A stretch of DNA of 35,720 bases from Acidobacteriota bacterium (lineage in GTDB: Bacteria; Actinomycetota; Acidimicrobiia; Acidimicrobiales; CADCSY01), in assembly GCA_019510095.1 (NCBI GenBank), contig JAEKLB010000032.1:1-35720 (forward strand), read 5' to 3'. How positions within the stretch are numbered: position 1 is the first letter of the stretch; every line of letters begins with the position of its first letter. Both the position numbers and the translations under genes were made by a program. Shown here piece by piece: positions 14,848 to 24,977 of this stretch. The notes below the pieces were generated by a model, which saw only the letters and a program-made list of their open reading frames with translations, was not told the DNA's origin and made no database searches.

Positions 14848-16217
14848 TCCCGGTTCTCACGCCCGACGAGGTTCGGGCGGTCGACGAGGCTGCTCCGGAG
14901 CCCGTGGCGGTGCTCATTGGCCGGGCCGGGGCCGCGGTGGCTCGATCGGCGCTCGAGCTCCTGGGCGGTGGCTATGGCCGGCGGGTCGTCGTCATCGCTG
15001 GCAAGGGCAACAACGGTGCCGATGGGCGGGAGGCGGCTCGGCTCCTGCGCCGTCGTGGCGTGCGGGTGGAGGTCGTCGACGCCACCGACGCGGCGGCGGT
15101 GCTGCCGAGCTGTGACCTGGTGATCGATGCCGCCTACGGCACTGGCTTCCGAGGTTCGTGGAACGCCCCGTCCACCGACGCGCCGGTGCTGGCCGTCGAC
15201 ATCCCGTCGGGCGTCGACGCTGGCACGGGTGACGCGTGCGATGGTGTTCTGCACGCCGTTCGGACGGTCACGTTCGCGGCGCTGAAGCCCGGCCTCCTGT
15301 TCGGCGCTGGTGCACGGCTCGCCGGTGAGATCGATCTCGCCGACATCGGCCTGGACGTCTCGCGGGCCACGGCGCATGTCGTCGAGCACCTCGACGTGGC
15401 TGCCTGGCTGCCGGCCCGCCGGCCTGACAGCCACAAGTGGAAGGCGGCGGCATGGGTGGTCGCCGGAAGCGCCGGCATGACCGGGGCAGCCACCCTCGCC
15501 ACCCGTGGTGCCCAGCGGGCAGGCGCCGGCTACGTCCGCCTGTCGTCGCCCGGCGCCGTCACCGACGCACCGGTTGAGGCGGTGGCGGTCGACCTCCCCG
15601 GCGTCGGTTGGGCCGACGAGGTGCTGGCCGACGTCGGCCGGTTCAAGGCGATGGTGGTCGGCCCCGGGCTGGGCCGGGCCAGCGACGACGACATCCGCCG
15701 CCTCGCCGCCGACTGCCCCCTGCCCATGGTCCTCGACGGCGATGCCCTCACCGCGCTCGCCGCCGCCCCACCCGGGTTCTGGGCAGAAACGCTCGCCAGG
15801 CGAGCGCAACTGCCCACAACTCGAGGAGCGGCGCGGGTGCTGACGCCGCACGACGGGGAGTACGCGCGCTTGGCGGGTGAGCCGCCCGGGCCTGACCGGA
15901 TCGACGCGGCACGGCGGTTGGCCGCCGCGACCGGGTGCACGGTGCTGCTCAAGGGGTCGACGACGGTGGTGGCCGAGCCCGACGGTTCGGCGCTCCTCGC
16001 CACCCAGGGCGACGCCCGGCTGGCGACGGCGGGGACCGGCGATGTGCTGGCCGGGATCATCGGCGCCCTGCTCGCGCAGGGCATGGCGCCAGCGCGGGCG
16101 GCGGCCGCTGGTGCATGGCTGCACGGCGCCGCGGCGCGTGTCGGCCCGTCGCGAGGGCTCGTTGCCGGTGACCTGCCAGACTGCCTGCCGCTCGTGTTCG
16201 ACCGATTGGGAGTGTGA
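14844..16217 (+). CDS. nnr: Bifunctional NAD(P)H-hydrate epimerase / ADP-dependent dehydratase
   Basis: The enzyme repairs hydrated NAD(P)H. The N-terminal YjeF domain (about 1-190) epimerises the hydrate and shows GKGNNGADGREAA, DAAYGTGFRG and VLAVDIPSGVDAGTG. The C-terminal ribokinase-like domain (about 205-457) dehydrates it using ADP and shows VVAGSAGMTGAA, GPGLGRAS, LTPHDGEYARL, LLKGSTTVV and the signature ATAGTGDVLAGIIGALLAQG. The 457 residues are slightly short for the fused family because the epimerase domain is compact. ATG 14844 overlaps the acpS stop and the CBS gene begins immediately after its stop. Confidence 0.94.
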   Translation: MIPVLTPDEVRAVDEAAPEPVAVLIGRAGAAVARSALELLGGGYGRRVVVIAGKGNNGADGREAARLLRRRGVRVEVVDATDAAAVLPSCDLVIDAAYGTGFRGSWNAPSTDAPVLAVDIPSGVDAGTGDACDGVLHAVRTVTFAALKPGLLFGAGARLAGEIDLADIGLDVSRATAHVVEHLDVAAWLPARRPDSHKWKAAAWVVAGSAGMTGAATLATRGAQRAGAGYVRLSSPGAVTDAPVEAVAVDLPGVGWADEVLADVGRFKAMVVGPGLGRASDDDIRRLAADCPLPMVLDGDALTALAAAPPGFWAETLARRAQLPTTRGAARVLTPHDGEYARLAGEPPGPDRIDAARRLAAATGCTVLLKGSTTVVAEPDGSALLATQGDARLATAGTGDVLAGIIGALLAQGMAPARAAAAGAWLHGAAARVGPSRGLVAGDLPDCLPLVFDRLGV

Positions 16218-16703
16218 ATGCCCGGCTCGTTGCCCGTCCATGACGTGATGACCACAGAGGTGCTGTCGTTCTGGCCCGGTGAGCCGGTGCAGGAGGCCTA
16301 CGACCGGCTGGTGGCCCGCGGCGTCGACGGTGGCCCGGTCGTCGACGACGACGGGACGGTGGTCGGGATGTTGAGCACCGACGATCTCCTCGTGCAGGAG
16401 ACGCAGCTGCACTACCCAACGGTGATCTCCTTGTTCGGCGCCTATCTCGAGCTGCCGTCGTCGCATCGCCGATTCGAGGACGAGCTCCGCAAAGCGGTTG
16501 CGGCCAAGGTCGAGGACGTCATGGCGCGCGAGGTCATCGCGTGCGCCGAGGACGACCCGCTCGAGCGGGCGGCCACGTTGATGCACGAGCACCATCTCTC
16601 GCGCCTTCCCGTCACCCGCGGTGCCCGCCTGGTCGGGATCGTCGCCCGGGGCGACATCCTGCGGGCAGTCATGGGCCAGGAGCCCGCCGAGGGAGCTGTG
16701 TGA
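16218..16703 (+). CDS. Tandem CBS-domain protein
   Basis: This 161-residue protein is two CBS domains and little else: the first from VHDVMTTEVLSFWPG to VVGMLSTDDLL (residues 7-55), the second from VEDVMAREVIACAEDD to LVGIVARGDILRAVMG (about 96-153), joined by a helical linker. CBS pairs bind adenine nucleotides and act as energy or ligand sensors; the partner is unknown. The ATG abuts the nnr stop, and its own stop overlaps the GTG of alr (GTGA), so it is made with Nnr and Alr. Cytoplasmic; no signal or membrane segment. Confidence 0.88.
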   Translation: MPGSLPVHDVMTTEVLSFWPGEPVQEAYDRLVARGVDGGPVVDDDGTVVGMLSTDDLLVQETQLHYPTVISLFGAYLELPSSHRRFEDELRKAVAAKVEDVMAREVIACAEDDPLERAATLMHEHHLSRLPVTRGARLVGIVARGDILRAVMGQEPAEGAV

Positions 16704-17821
16704 CCCGTCCGGCCTGGGCCGAGGTCGACCTCGGCGCGGTCCGTGACAACGTCAGGGCGCTGATCGAGGTGGCGGCGCCGGCCCAGCTGTGCGCGGTCGT
16801 CAAGGCCGACGGGTACGGCCACGGTGCGGTCGAGGTGGCCCGGACGGCGGTCGCCGCCGGTGCCACCTGGCTGGCGGTGGCATTGCCGGACGAGGGGCGG
16901 GCGCTGCGCGATGCCGGTCTCGACGTTCCGATCCTCCTGCTCTCGGAGCCGGAGCCCGAGGCGTGGGACGGCGTCGTCGCCGACCGGCTCACCCCGACCG
17001 TCTACAGCAGCAAGGGCATCGCGTCACTTGCGGTCCTCGCCGACACGGAGAAGCCGCTCGGCGTGCACCTCAAGGTCGACACGGGCATGCACCGAGTCGG
17101 TGTGGCCCCGGCCGAGGCCGTCGACCGGGCGAGGCAGGTGGTCGCGACCGGATCGCTTCGGCTCGACGCGGTGTGGACGCACTGCCCGGTCGCCGACGAA
17201 CCTGAGCACCCGTTCAACCAGATCCAGGCCGACCGGTTCGACGCCGTGCTCACCGACCTGCGAGCTGCCGGGATCGACATCCCGCTCGTCCACGCGGCCA
17301 ACTCGGCGGCGACTCTTGCCCACCCCCGGCTGCGCCACGACCTCGTGCGGTGCGGCATCGCCGTCTACGGCCTCGATCCCGGTCCCCAGCTCCGAGGGGC
17401 AGCCGACCTGCGGCCGGCCCTCTCGTTGCGGGCGCGCGTCTCACACGTGCAGCACATCGCCAAGGGCGAGGCGGTCTCCTACGGGCTCCGCCGGCCAGCG
17501 CCCGCCGACACGACGGTTGCCACCGTGCCGGTGGGCTACGCCGACGGGGTGGCCCGCCGCCTGCAGGAGGTCGGCGGCCAGGTCTTGATCGGGGGCCGGC
17601 GCTGCCCCTTGGCCGGCACCGTGACCATGGACCAGCTGATCGTCGACTGTGGCCCCGGCGCCGAGGTCGCCCCGGGCGACGAGGTCGTCCTGATCGGCCG
17701 CCAAGGTGACCAGGAGGTCACCGCTGCTGAATGGGCCGATCGCCTCGGGACCATCAGCTACGAGATCGTGTGCGGCATCGGGCCCCGGGTCCCTCGCGTC
17801 TACGTCGGCCGACCCTCCTAG
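16700..17821 (+). CDS. alr: Alanine racemase
   Basis: Alr is the PLP enzyme that makes D-alanine for peptidoglycan. The 373-residue product begins [17 protein letters not shown]. The PLP lysine is K35 in [12 protein letters not shown], and the second catalytic base is Y261 in AVSYGLRRP. Other signatures are [46 protein letters not shown] and [11 protein letters not shown]. The GTG start overlaps the CBS gene stop by four bases. Together with GlmS and GlmM it makes this a cell-wall precursor region. Confidence 0.96.
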   Translation: MTRPAWAEVDLGAVRDNVRALIEVAAPAQLCAVVKADGYGHGAVEVARTAVAAGATWLAVALPDEGRALRDAGLDVPILLLSEPEPEAWDGVVADRLTPTVYSSKGIASLAVLADTEKPLGVHLKVDTGMHRVGVAPAEAVDRARQVVATGSLRLDAVWTHCPVADEPEHPFNQIQADRFDAVLTDLRAAGIDIPLVHAANSAATLAHPRLRHDLVRCGIAVYGLDPGPQLRGAADLRPALSLRARVSHVQHIAKGEAVSYGLRRPAPADTTVATVPVGYADGVARRLQEVGGQVLIGGRRCPLAGTVTMDQLIVDCGPGAEVAPGDEVVLIGRQGDQEVTAAEWADRLGTISYEIVCGIGPRVPRVYVGRPS

Positions 17822-17824
17822 CAT
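17819..17824 (+). promoter_or_regulatory. Candidate leaderless -10 box for the uracil-DNA glycosylase
   Basis: TAGCAT ends six bases before the GTG and overlaps the alr stop codon. No Shine-Dalgarno of note and no clear -35 box. Confidence 0.4.
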
Positions 17825-17830
17825 CGGGTC

Positions 17831-18391
17831 GTGACCGATCTGGCCACGCTCGCCGCCGAGGTGGCGGCGTGCACCCGGTGCCCCCTCCATGCGACCCGCA
17901 CCCAAGTGGTGTTCGGCCGCGGCAATCCCGACGCCGATCTGGTGTTCGTCGGTGAGGCGCCGGGCGCCGAGGAGGATGCCCAGGGCGTGCCCTTCGTCGG
18001 GCGCTCGGGCAAGCTCCTCGACCGGCTGGCAGCCGAGGAGCTCGGGCTGACCGACGCGGACTTCTACGTGATGAACGTGCTGCGCTGCCGACCGCCCGGC
18101 AACCGCGACCCCAAGCCGGACGAGGTGGCGTCGTGCAGTGCGTGGTTCGACGCCCAGCTGGCGCTGCTGCAGCCCAAGGTGGTGGTCTCCCTCGGCAACT
18201 TCGCCACCCGTTCGCTGCTGGGCACGACGGAGGGCATCACCCGCCTCCGCGGCAAGGCCTATCCGTGGCGCGACATCGTGCTCGTGCCCACCTACCATCC
18301 GGCAGCCGCGCTCCGCGGCGGCCCGCAACCGCTGGCCGAGATGCGGGCCGACTTCGTGCGGGCCAAGCAGGTCCTGGAGGCCAGTCGATGA
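17831..18391 (+). CDS. Uracil-DNA glycosylase, family 4 (iron-sulfur)
   Basis: Family 4 UDGs remove uracil from deaminated DNA. The 186-residue product has the four cysteines that hold the 4Fe-4S cluster (C14, C17, C86, C102), the family 4 active-site motif GEAPG (41-45) with [13 protein letters not shown] after it, [13 protein letters not shown], and the C-terminal [12 protein letters not shown] with the conserved histidine. The GTG start follows a TAGCAT box by six bases. The stop overlaps the ATG of tsaE. Association with the t6A genes is common in actinobacteria-like gene orders. Confidence 0.94.
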   Translation: MTDLATLAAEVAACTRCPLHATRTQVVFGRGNPDADLVFVGEAPGAEEDAQGVPFVGRSGKLLDRLAAEELGLTDADFYVMNVLRCRPPGNRDPKPDEVASCSAWFDAQLALLQPKVVVSLGNFATRSLLGTTEGITRLRGKAYPWRDIVLVPTYHPAAALRGGPQPLAEMRADFVRAKQVLEASR

Positions 18392-18873
18392 CGGTGCTGC
18401 GGACCACCTCGGTGGAGGAGACTCGCCAGATGGCGGGAGCCATCGCGACCCTTGCCCGGCCCGGCGACGTGATCCTCCTCGTCGGCGACCTCGGAGCCGG
18501 CAAGACAGCGTTCGCCCAGGGCTTCGCCCGGGCCATCGGCGTCGAGGAGCAGGTGACCAGTCCCACCTTCACCCTCGTGCGGTCCTACAAGGGAAAGATG
18601 GTGCTGCACCACCTCGACGTCTACCGGCTCGAGTGGTTGCACGAAGCCGAGGACTTGGGCCTGGCCGAGCTCGTCGACGATGGTGGTGTGGTGCTGATCG
18701 AGTGGGGCGACGCGGTCACGCGGGTGCTGCCCAACAGCTTCCTCGAGCTGCGGTTCACCTTCGTCGAGGACGACGACGACCACCGCGCCATCGCGGTCCG
18801 GGTCGTCGGCCCGTCGTGGGCCAACCGGGCCGTCGCCCTGGCCACCGCGACCCAGAAGTGGTCCGCGTCGTGA
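18388..18873 (+). CDS. tsaE: tRNA t6A37 biosynthesis ATPase TsaE
   Basis: TsaE is the small ATPase that works with TsaB and TsaD to attach threonylcarbamoyl to A37 of ANN-decoding tRNAs. The 161-residue protein has the P-loop GDLGAGKTAFAQGFA, the switch SPTFTLVRSY, HLDVYRL and the LIEWGD motif. The ATG overlaps the glycosylase stop (ATGA). tsaB follows after 16 bases, and tsaD lies two genes downstream, so the full late t6A set is present. Confidence 0.95.
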   Translation: MTVLRTTSVEETRQMAGAIATLARPGDVILLVGDLGAGKTAFAQGFARAIGVEEQVTSPTFTLVRSYKGKMVLHHLDVYRLEWLHEAEDLGLAELVDDGGVVLIEWGDAVTRVLPNSFLELRFTFVEDDDDHRAIAVRVVGPSWANRAVALATATQKWSAS

Positions 18874-18889
18874 CCGAGGACGTCGGACC

Positions 18890-19603
18890 ATGTTGATCTT
18901 GGGCATCGACACCGCCACGCCGCAGGTGGGCTGCGCCATCGGCGGCCACGAAGGGGTGCTGGCCTCGTTCCATGCCGCCCGAGGGCGGCGGCATGCCGAG
19001 ACGTTGGTGCCGGCGATCCAGTTCATCTGCCAGCAGACGCACATCGAGCTGTCGGAGATCGGTGCCATCGCGGTCGACGTCGGACCCGGCATGTTCACCG
19101 GGCTCCGGGTGGGCGTGGCCACCGCCAAGGCCATGGCCTCGTCCCTTCGCATCCCCATGGTGGGTGTGCCCAGCCTCGACCTGCTCGCCTTCCCGGCCCG
19201 GTGGACCGACCGCCGCATCGTGTCGGTCGTCGATGCCCGCCGGGGCGAGGTCTTCTACTGCTTCTACCGCCAGGTGCCGGGCGGCATCCAACGGCTGTCC
19301 GAGCTCCAGGTCGGCAGCCCGCGGCAGCTCTGCTCCGAGATCCAGGCGACCGGCGAGGAGTGCCTCGCCGTGGGCGACGGTGCCATTCGCTACCGGGACG
19401 AGCTCGAGGAGCTGCACCGCGTCGAGATCGGCGAAGCTGGCAACGCCTACCCGTCACCAGGGTCCCTCGTGCAACTGGCCCACGCCCGGGCCCTGCGGGA
19501 GGAGTTCGTCAACTCCTGGGAGCTCGAGCCCTTGTACCTGCGCAAGGCCGACGCCGAGATCAACTGGCAGACGCGGGCGCCCCAGACGAAGGGGACGCGG
19601 TGA
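18890..19603 (+). CDS. tsaB: tRNA t6A37 biosynthesis protein TsaB
   Basis: TsaB is an ASKHA-fold partner of TsaD without catalytic activity of its own. The 237-residue product begins MLILGIDTATPQVGCAIGG, then has GRRHAETLVPAI and the VDVGPGMFTGLRVGVATAKAMA signature. It is normal in length. ATG 18890 is preceded by a weak GGACC; other upstream frames close quickly. Its stop overlaps the start region of rimI (GTGATG). Confidence 0.94.
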   Translation: MLILGIDTATPQVGCAIGGHEGVLASFHAARGRRHAETLVPAIQFICQQTHIELSEIGAIAVDVGPGMFTGLRVGVATAKAMASSLRIPMVGVPSLDLLAFPARWTDRRIVSVVDARRGEVFYCFYRQVPGGIQRLSELQVGSPRQLCSEIQATGEECLAVGDGAIRYRDELEELHRVEIGEAGNAYPSPGSLVQLAHARALREEFVNSWELEPLYLRKADAEINWQTRAPQTKGTR

Positions 19604-20160
19604 TGATCGCGTCGCGCGACGAGCTCGATGCCCTCGACGTCGACATCGTGAGCATGCGCCGGCGCCACCTCCGTGGTGTGCTCCGGATCGAGGCGCAGGT
19701 GTACCCGCGTCCCTGGACGCTGGGACTGTTCATGTCGGAGCTGGCGCTGCGCACCACGCGCATCTATCTGGTGGCCAAGGTGAACGGCACCGTTGTCGGC
19801 TACGCCGGCCTCATGCTCACGGGCGACGACGGCCATGTCACCACGATTGCCGTCGACCCCGCCTGGCACCGGCGGAGCGTCGGTGCCCGGCTGCTCCTGG
19901 CCCTCTCGAGAGCGGGCATCGCCCGCGGCTGCCACGGGCTGACGCTCGAGGTGCGGATGTCGAACGAGCCCGCCCAGGCCATGTACCGGCGGTTCGGCTA
20001 CGCGCCGGCGGGTGTGCGCAAGGGCTACTACGCCGAGACCAACGAGGATGCGCTGGTGATGTGGGCCCATGACGTCGACCTTCCGGCGTACGGCCAGCGC
20101 CTTGCCACCATCGAAAGTGCCCTGACCGGCATCACCACCATCGAAGGCGGGATCCTGTGA
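19603..20160 (+). CDS. rimI: Ribosomal-protein-alanine N-acetyltransferase (RimI-like GNAT)
   Basis: A GNAT-fold acetyltransferase of the RimI type, which acetylates the N-terminus of S18 in E. coli; in actinobacteria it may be a more general N-terminal acetyltransferase. The 185-residue product has MRRRHLRGVLRIEAQVYPRPW, the acetyl-CoA region VTTIAVDPAWHRRSVGARLL, LEVRMSNEPAQAMYRRFGY and a C-terminal YY motif (KGYYAET). The usual R-x-x-G-x-G/A loop reads RRSVGA, with Ser in place of the first Gly. ATG 19603 (GAAGGGG upstream) is preferred to GTG 19600. It sits between tsaB and tsaD, as is common. Confidence 0.9.
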   Translation: MIASRDELDALDVDIVSMRRRHLRGVLRIEAQVYPRPWTLGLFMSELALRTTRIYLVAKVNGTVVGYAGLMLTGDDGHVTTIAVDPAWHRRSVGARLLLALSRAGIARGCHGLTLEVRMSNEPAQAMYRRFGYAPAGVRKGYYAETNEDALVMWAHDVDLPAYGQRLATIESALTGITTIEGGIL

Positions 20161-20180
20161 GCGAGCAGAGCGAGCGAACC
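20161..20180. repeat. GCGAGC-type extragenic motif
   Basis: The 20 bases after the rimI stop contain GCGAGC-AGAGCGAGCGAACC, an internally repetitive GAGCGAG sequence of a style that I recall as dispersed at gene ends in some high-GC genomes. Only one clear copy is seen here; a partial echo (GAGCGAG) lies at about 21303-21310. Confidence 0.3.
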
Positions 20181-20208
20181 ATCAGTGACGCGCCGTTGGG
20201 GAACCGCG

Positions 20209-20223
20209 GCGCCCGGAGGGCGC
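20209..20223 (+). promoter_or_regulatory. Small hairpin covering the tsaD ribosome binding site
   Basis: GCGCCC and GGGCGC flank GGA; the GGAGGG ribosome binding site (20215-20220) seven bases before the tsaD GTG lies in the loop and 3' arm. It may moderate translation. Confidence 0.3.
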
Positions 20224-20227
20224 GGCA

Positions 20228-21229
20228 GTGACCACGATCTTGGGCATCGAGACGAGCTGCGACGAGACGGCGGCCGCGGTGGTGCGCGATGGCCACGACG
20301 TGCTCTCGTCGGTCGTGTCGAGCCAGGTCGATCTGCACGCCCGTTACGGCGGGGTCGTGCCCGAGCTGGCGAGCCGGGCCCATGTGCAGTTGCTCACACC
20401 GGTGATCGCCGAGTCGATGGTCGAGGCCGGTGTCGGCGAGAACGACATCGACGCGGTGGCGGCCACCGTGGGCCCAGGCCTGATCGGCTCCCTCCTCGTC
20501 GGCGTGGCCGCCGCCAAGGCAATGGCGCTCGTGTGGGGTGTGCCGTTCGTCGCGGTCAACCACCTCGAGGCCCACTTCGTCGCTGCCTTCCTCGAGGAGC
20601 CCGAGCTGCGGCCGCCGCTCGTGGTCCTGCTGGTGTCGGGCGGCCACACCCTGCTGGTCGAGGTCAAGGAGATCGGGCACTACCGGGTGCTGGGCGGCAC
20701 GATCGACGACGCCGCCGGCGAAGCCTTCGACAAGGTCGCCCGCTACCTCGGGCTCGGGTACCCCGGTGGGCCGGCGATCGACCGGGAGGCGGCCAAGGGT
20801 GATCCCGAGGCCATCCGGTTCCCCCGGGCGATGCTGGACGAGGGCCTCGACTTCTCCTTCTCGGGCCTGAAGACCTCGGTCATCAACTACGTCCGCAAGC
20901 ACCCTGACGTGTCGACGGTCGATGTCTGCGCCTCCTTCCAGCAGGCGGTCGTCGAGGTCCTGGTGGCAAAGGCTCGCCGGGCCGCTCGCGAGATCGGCGC
21001 AGCCGGCATGGCCCTCGCCGGCGGTGTCGCTGCCAACTCGCAGCTGCGGACCCATCTGCTCGATGCCTGCGAGGCCGACGGGCTGCAGGCCTTCCTGCCC
21101 AGCCGGGCCATGTGCACCGACAACGCCGCCATGGTGGGGGCAGCCGCTTGGTACCGCCTCCGCGACCATGGCCCGACGCCACTCGACGCCGGCGCCGACC
21201 CGAACCTCCGGATCCCGCTGACTGCCTGA
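20228..21229 (+). CDS. tsaD: tRNA N6-threonylcarbamoyladenosine transferase TsaD
   Basis: TsaD transfers the threonylcarbamoyl group to A37 of tRNA. The 333-residue product begins MTTILGIETSCDETAAAVV, the family signature. The metal-binding HLEAH follows in FVAVNHLEAHFVAAF, then LLVSGGHTLLVEV, GTIDDAAGEAFDKVARYLGLGYPGG written across residues about 158-182, ALAGGVAANSQLR and the C-terminal CTDNAAMV. GTG start with GGAGGG at seven bases. A perfect 10 bp hairpin six bases after its stop may terminate the t6A operon. Confidence 0.96.
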   Translation: MTTILGIETSCDETAAAVVRDGHDVLSSVVSSQVDLHARYGGVVPELASRAHVQLLTPVIAESMVEAGVGENDIDAVAATVGPGLIGSLLVGVAAAKAMALVWGVPFVAVNHLEAHFVAAFLEEPELRPPLVVLLVSGGHTLLVEVKEIGHYRVLGGTIDDAAGEAFDKVARYLGLGYPGGPAIDREAAKGDPEAIRFPRAMLDEGLDFSFSGLKTSVINYVRKHPDVSTVDVCASFQQAVVEVLVAKARRAAREIGAAGMALAGGVAANSQLRTHLLDACEADGLQAFLPSRAMCTDNAAMVGAAAWYRLRDHGPTPLDAGADPNLRIPLTA

Positions 21230-21234
21230 GGGCT

Positions 21235-21259
21235 CCGGTTGCGCGATGTGCGCAACCGG
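21235..21259. terminator. Perfect 10 bp inverted repeat after tsaD, overlapping the groES -35 region
   Basis: CCGGTTGCGC (21235-21244) and GCGCAACCGG (21250-21259) enclose GATGT. It could be the tsaD terminator, though no T-tract follows. Its left arm contains TTGCGC (21239-21244), a possible -35 box for groES, so an operator role is an alternative. Confidence 0.45.
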
Positions 21260-21262
21260 CCG

Positions 21263-21294
21263 TATCGTTAGCACTCGACAGCCGAGAGTGCTAA
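21263..21294 (+). promoter_or_regulatory. groES-groEL promoter -10 and CIRCE operator
   Basis: TATCGT (21263-21268) is a plausible -10 box, 18 bases after TTGCGC. Overlapping its last base is a perfect CIRCE element: TTAGCACTC (21268-21276), nine bases, GAGTGCTAA (21286-21294). CIRCE is the binding site of the HrcA heat-shock repressor, so the operon is very probably HrcA-controlled; hrcA itself is not in the window. Confidence 0.93.
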
Positions 21295-21343
21295 CGCCGC
21301 GACGAGCGAGTTAGCTCGCCCACCACGCCAGGGAGGCACCCAA

Positions 21344-21640
21344 ATGAAGCTCCAGCCACTCGAAGACCGCATCGTCGTTCGTCCTGGTGAGTCGGAGGCG
21401 ACCACGGCCAGCGGCCTGGTCATCCCCGACACCGCCAAGGAGAAGCCCCAGCAGGGCGAGGTCCTGGCTGCCGGCCCCGGCCGCCGCTCCGAGCAGACGG
21501 GCGAGATCATCCCGCTCGACGTGAAGGTCGGCGACACCGTCGTCTACTCCAAGTACGGCGGCACCGAGATCACCATCGACAACGAGGACCTGCTCATCCT
21601 GGCCGGCCGCGACGTCCTGGCCATCGTCAACAAGAAGTAG
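21344..21640 (+). CDS. groES: Co-chaperonin GroES
   Basis: GroES is the heptameric lid of the GroEL folding chamber. The 98-residue product reads [18 protein letters not shown], includes the mobile loop ([20 protein letters not shown]), the [11 protein letters not shown] turn, [15 protein letters not shown] and a [14 protein letters not shown] end. It starts at ATG after an AGGGAGG ribosome binding site about 50 bases downstream of the CIRCE element, and groEL follows nine bases after its stop. Confidence 0.97.
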   Translation: MKLQPLEDRIVVRPGESEATTASGLVIPDTAKEKPQQGEVLAAGPGRRSEQTGEIIPLDVKVGDTVVYSKYGGTEITIDNEDLLILAGRDVLAIVNKK

Positions 21641-23308
<1,668 letters not shown>

Positions 23309-23341
23309 GCCTGTGCTGATCGGCGTCACTGTCGAACTGTG

Positions 23342-23370
23342 AACGGCCGGGCCCTCGGGCCCGGCCGTTT
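23342..23370 (+). terminator. Strong intrinsic terminator of groES-groEL
   Basis: A 12 bp perfect stem (23342-23353 with 23358-23369) closes a CTCG loop and is followed by TTT. Because the stem begins with AA on the other side, it may also serve the convergent DUF4173 gene whose stop is at 23380. Confidence 0.85.
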
Positions 23371-23379
23371 CGCGTCACG

Positions 23380-24891
23380 TCAGGGTGCCTGCGTGGATGC
23401 TGAGCACAGCCTGGCGCGGGCGTGGTCAGCTCGCGACGTGGCCCGGTTCCAGCTGAGCGGGGCGTGGTTCTCGAGACGCGGGCGGCAGAGCCCTCGCACC
23501 ACGATGCGTCGATCTTTCTCGGGCAGGTCGGCCACGCCCCCGACCGACGCGGGCACGGCATCGTCGGACAGCGTGGCGAGGTAGGCGGGGTCGTATCGGC
23601 GGCCGCCGCCCGCGCGGCCGAGATCATGCCGAACGACGAGGGCCTCGGGGTTGCACGCGTTGAGCACCACGAGGATCACGAAGGCCAGCGCCCCGGCGGC
23701 GGGCGTGAACCACGCGCGATCACGCGCGAGGCCGGCGAGGCGCATGGCGAGGAGCACCAGCGCGAGGCCGATCCAGACCGCGCCGGCCTTGGCCACCAGG
23801 CGCAGCAGCGTCCATCCGTACGCGTCCTCGTAGAGGCTGAGTCGTCGTAGAGCGACCAGCAGCACGAGGAACGTCAGCGCCACGCTGACCGCGGTGAGCA
23901 CGGTGAAGCGCCGGCGGTCACGCCTGGTCGAGCGATCGGCAACGGCGCTGAGCAGGCCGAGGACGACAGCGGTCAGGACGGCCACGGCCAGCAGCTGGAA
24001 GTACCCGGTCCTGGCGTAGGCCGCGTAGGTGAGCCCGCGTGTCTCGAGCACCCGGTGGGCGCCACCCGCAGCCGCGACGACCTGCACTGTCGCGAACGCG
24101 GCGAAGAGGGCGGCGACGCTACCGAGCACGATGGTCCACTCCGTGACCCCGAGCTTCCAGCCCGTCGGCGGGAGTGGGCGGGAGGGCGACGCCGAGGCGA
24201 GGCGGAGCACACCGGCCATGCCGAGCGCGCCGATCACCGTCAACATCAGATGGGCGACGGCGTTGCCGGGCACCGAGATGTGCACGCGAAGCATCGACGC
24301 GAACACGGCGTCGGCCGAGACGAACAGCGCGACGAGGACGGCAACCAGGGGTACGGCGAGCGCGGCACCACGACCGACCTTCGCCAGGTTCTCGAAGCGC
24401 TCTTCCCGGTCACCGCGCGCCAACCAGCGGCGGGCTGGATCGACGAGGAAGCCGGCGGCGCGGGCCGCGTGGATGACGGCCAGGACCGCGCGCGACGCGA
24501 GGAGCGCCAGCGACAGGTCGGTCAGCCGTCCGTCACGGGCGAGCATGGCGCCGAGCAGCAGCAGCCCGGCGATGGCCAGCACGTCGGCGGGCACCAGCCA
24601 CGGGCTCATGCGGAGGGGGAGGAACAGGCTGATGACCGCAGCGGCCGCCAGGCAGGTGCGGCTCGCCGCGGTGTGCACCCGACCGCTGGCCTGGAGACCG
24701 ACAGCGGCGACCAGTGCGGCAAGACAACCGCCCACGCTCGCCACCCCTGAGCGAACACCGACATCGAAGGCCACGCCGCCGGCCAGGGCGATGATCGCCG
24801 CTCGGCGGTCGGCGGGTTCGGCCAGTGCCACCCGCCAGTCGGGCCAGCCGACGATGTCGGTCACGCTCCACCCGGCCACCTGGCTCCGCAT
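23380..24891 (-). CDS. DUF4173-type multi-pass membrane protein
   Basis: This 503-residue protein has about ten to twelve hydrophobic segments, e.g. AAIIALAGGVAFDVG, VPADVLAIAGLLLLGAML, AALAVPLVAVLVALFVS and ALAFVILVVLNACNPEALVV. The RRLSLYEDAYGWTLLRL segment near residue 370 resembles the DUF4173/DUF4153 family, whose function is unknown. The C-terminal 100 residues look soluble and contain DPAYLATLSDDAVPA. The ATG at 24891 is six bases after a CACACT -10 box, with no Shine-Dalgarno, so the transcript is probably leaderless. It is divergent from a TetR regulator and a palindrome lies inside its promoter, so it is a likely TetR target. Confidence 0.8.
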   Translation of the reverse strand: MRSQVAGWSVTDIVGWPDWRVALAEPADRRAAIIALAGGVAFDVGVRSGVASVGGCLAALVAAVGLQASGRVHTAASRTCLAAAAVISLFLPLRMSPWLVPADVLAIAGLLLLGAMLARDGRLTDLSLALLASRAVLAVIHAARAAGFLVDPARRWLARGDREERFENLAKVGRGAALAVPLVAVLVALFVSADAVFASMLRVHISVPGNAVAHLMLTVIGALGMAGVLRLASASPSRPLPPTGWKLGVTEWTIVLGSVAALFAAFATVQVVAAAGGAHRVLETRGLTYAAYARTGYFQLLAVAVLTAVVLGLLSAVADRSTRRDRRRFTVLTAVSVALTFLVLLVALRRLSLYEDAYGWTLLRLVAKAGAVWIGLALVLLAMRLAGLARDRAWFTPAAGALAFVILVVLNACNPEALVVRHDLGRAGGGRRYDPAYLATLSDDAVPASVGGVADLPEKDRRIVVRGLCRPRLENHAPLSWNRATSRADHARARLCSASTQAP

Positions 24892-24897
24892 GCCCCC

Positions 24898-24926
24898 AGT
24901 GTGATCGCCCTTGGGCGATCGGTCAA
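24898..24926 (-). promoter_or_regulatory. DUF4173 promoter with palindromic operator in the spacer
   Basis: On the minus strand TTGACC (24921-24926) and CACACT (24898-24903) are exactly 17 bases apart. A perfect palindrome, GATCGCCC-TT-GGGCGATC (24903-24920), fills the spacer. The -10 box ends six bases before the ATG. A bound repressor here would block RNA polymerase; the neighbouring TetR protein is the obvious candidate. A related half-site pair, TTGGGC (24911-24916) and GCCCAA (24934-24939), overlaps it. Confidence 0.7.
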
Positions 24927-24971
24927 GGCAGTTGCCCAAAGCGAATGGTCATCACAACGCGCCAGCATCGG

Positions 24972-24977
24972 TAGCGT
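24972..24977 (+). promoter_or_regulatory. Candidate leaderless -10 box for the TetR gene
   Basis: TAGCGT ends seven bases before the GTG at 24985. A weak -35 at most. About 50 bases separate it from the palindrome, so autoregulation by the same site is less direct. Confidence 0.4.
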
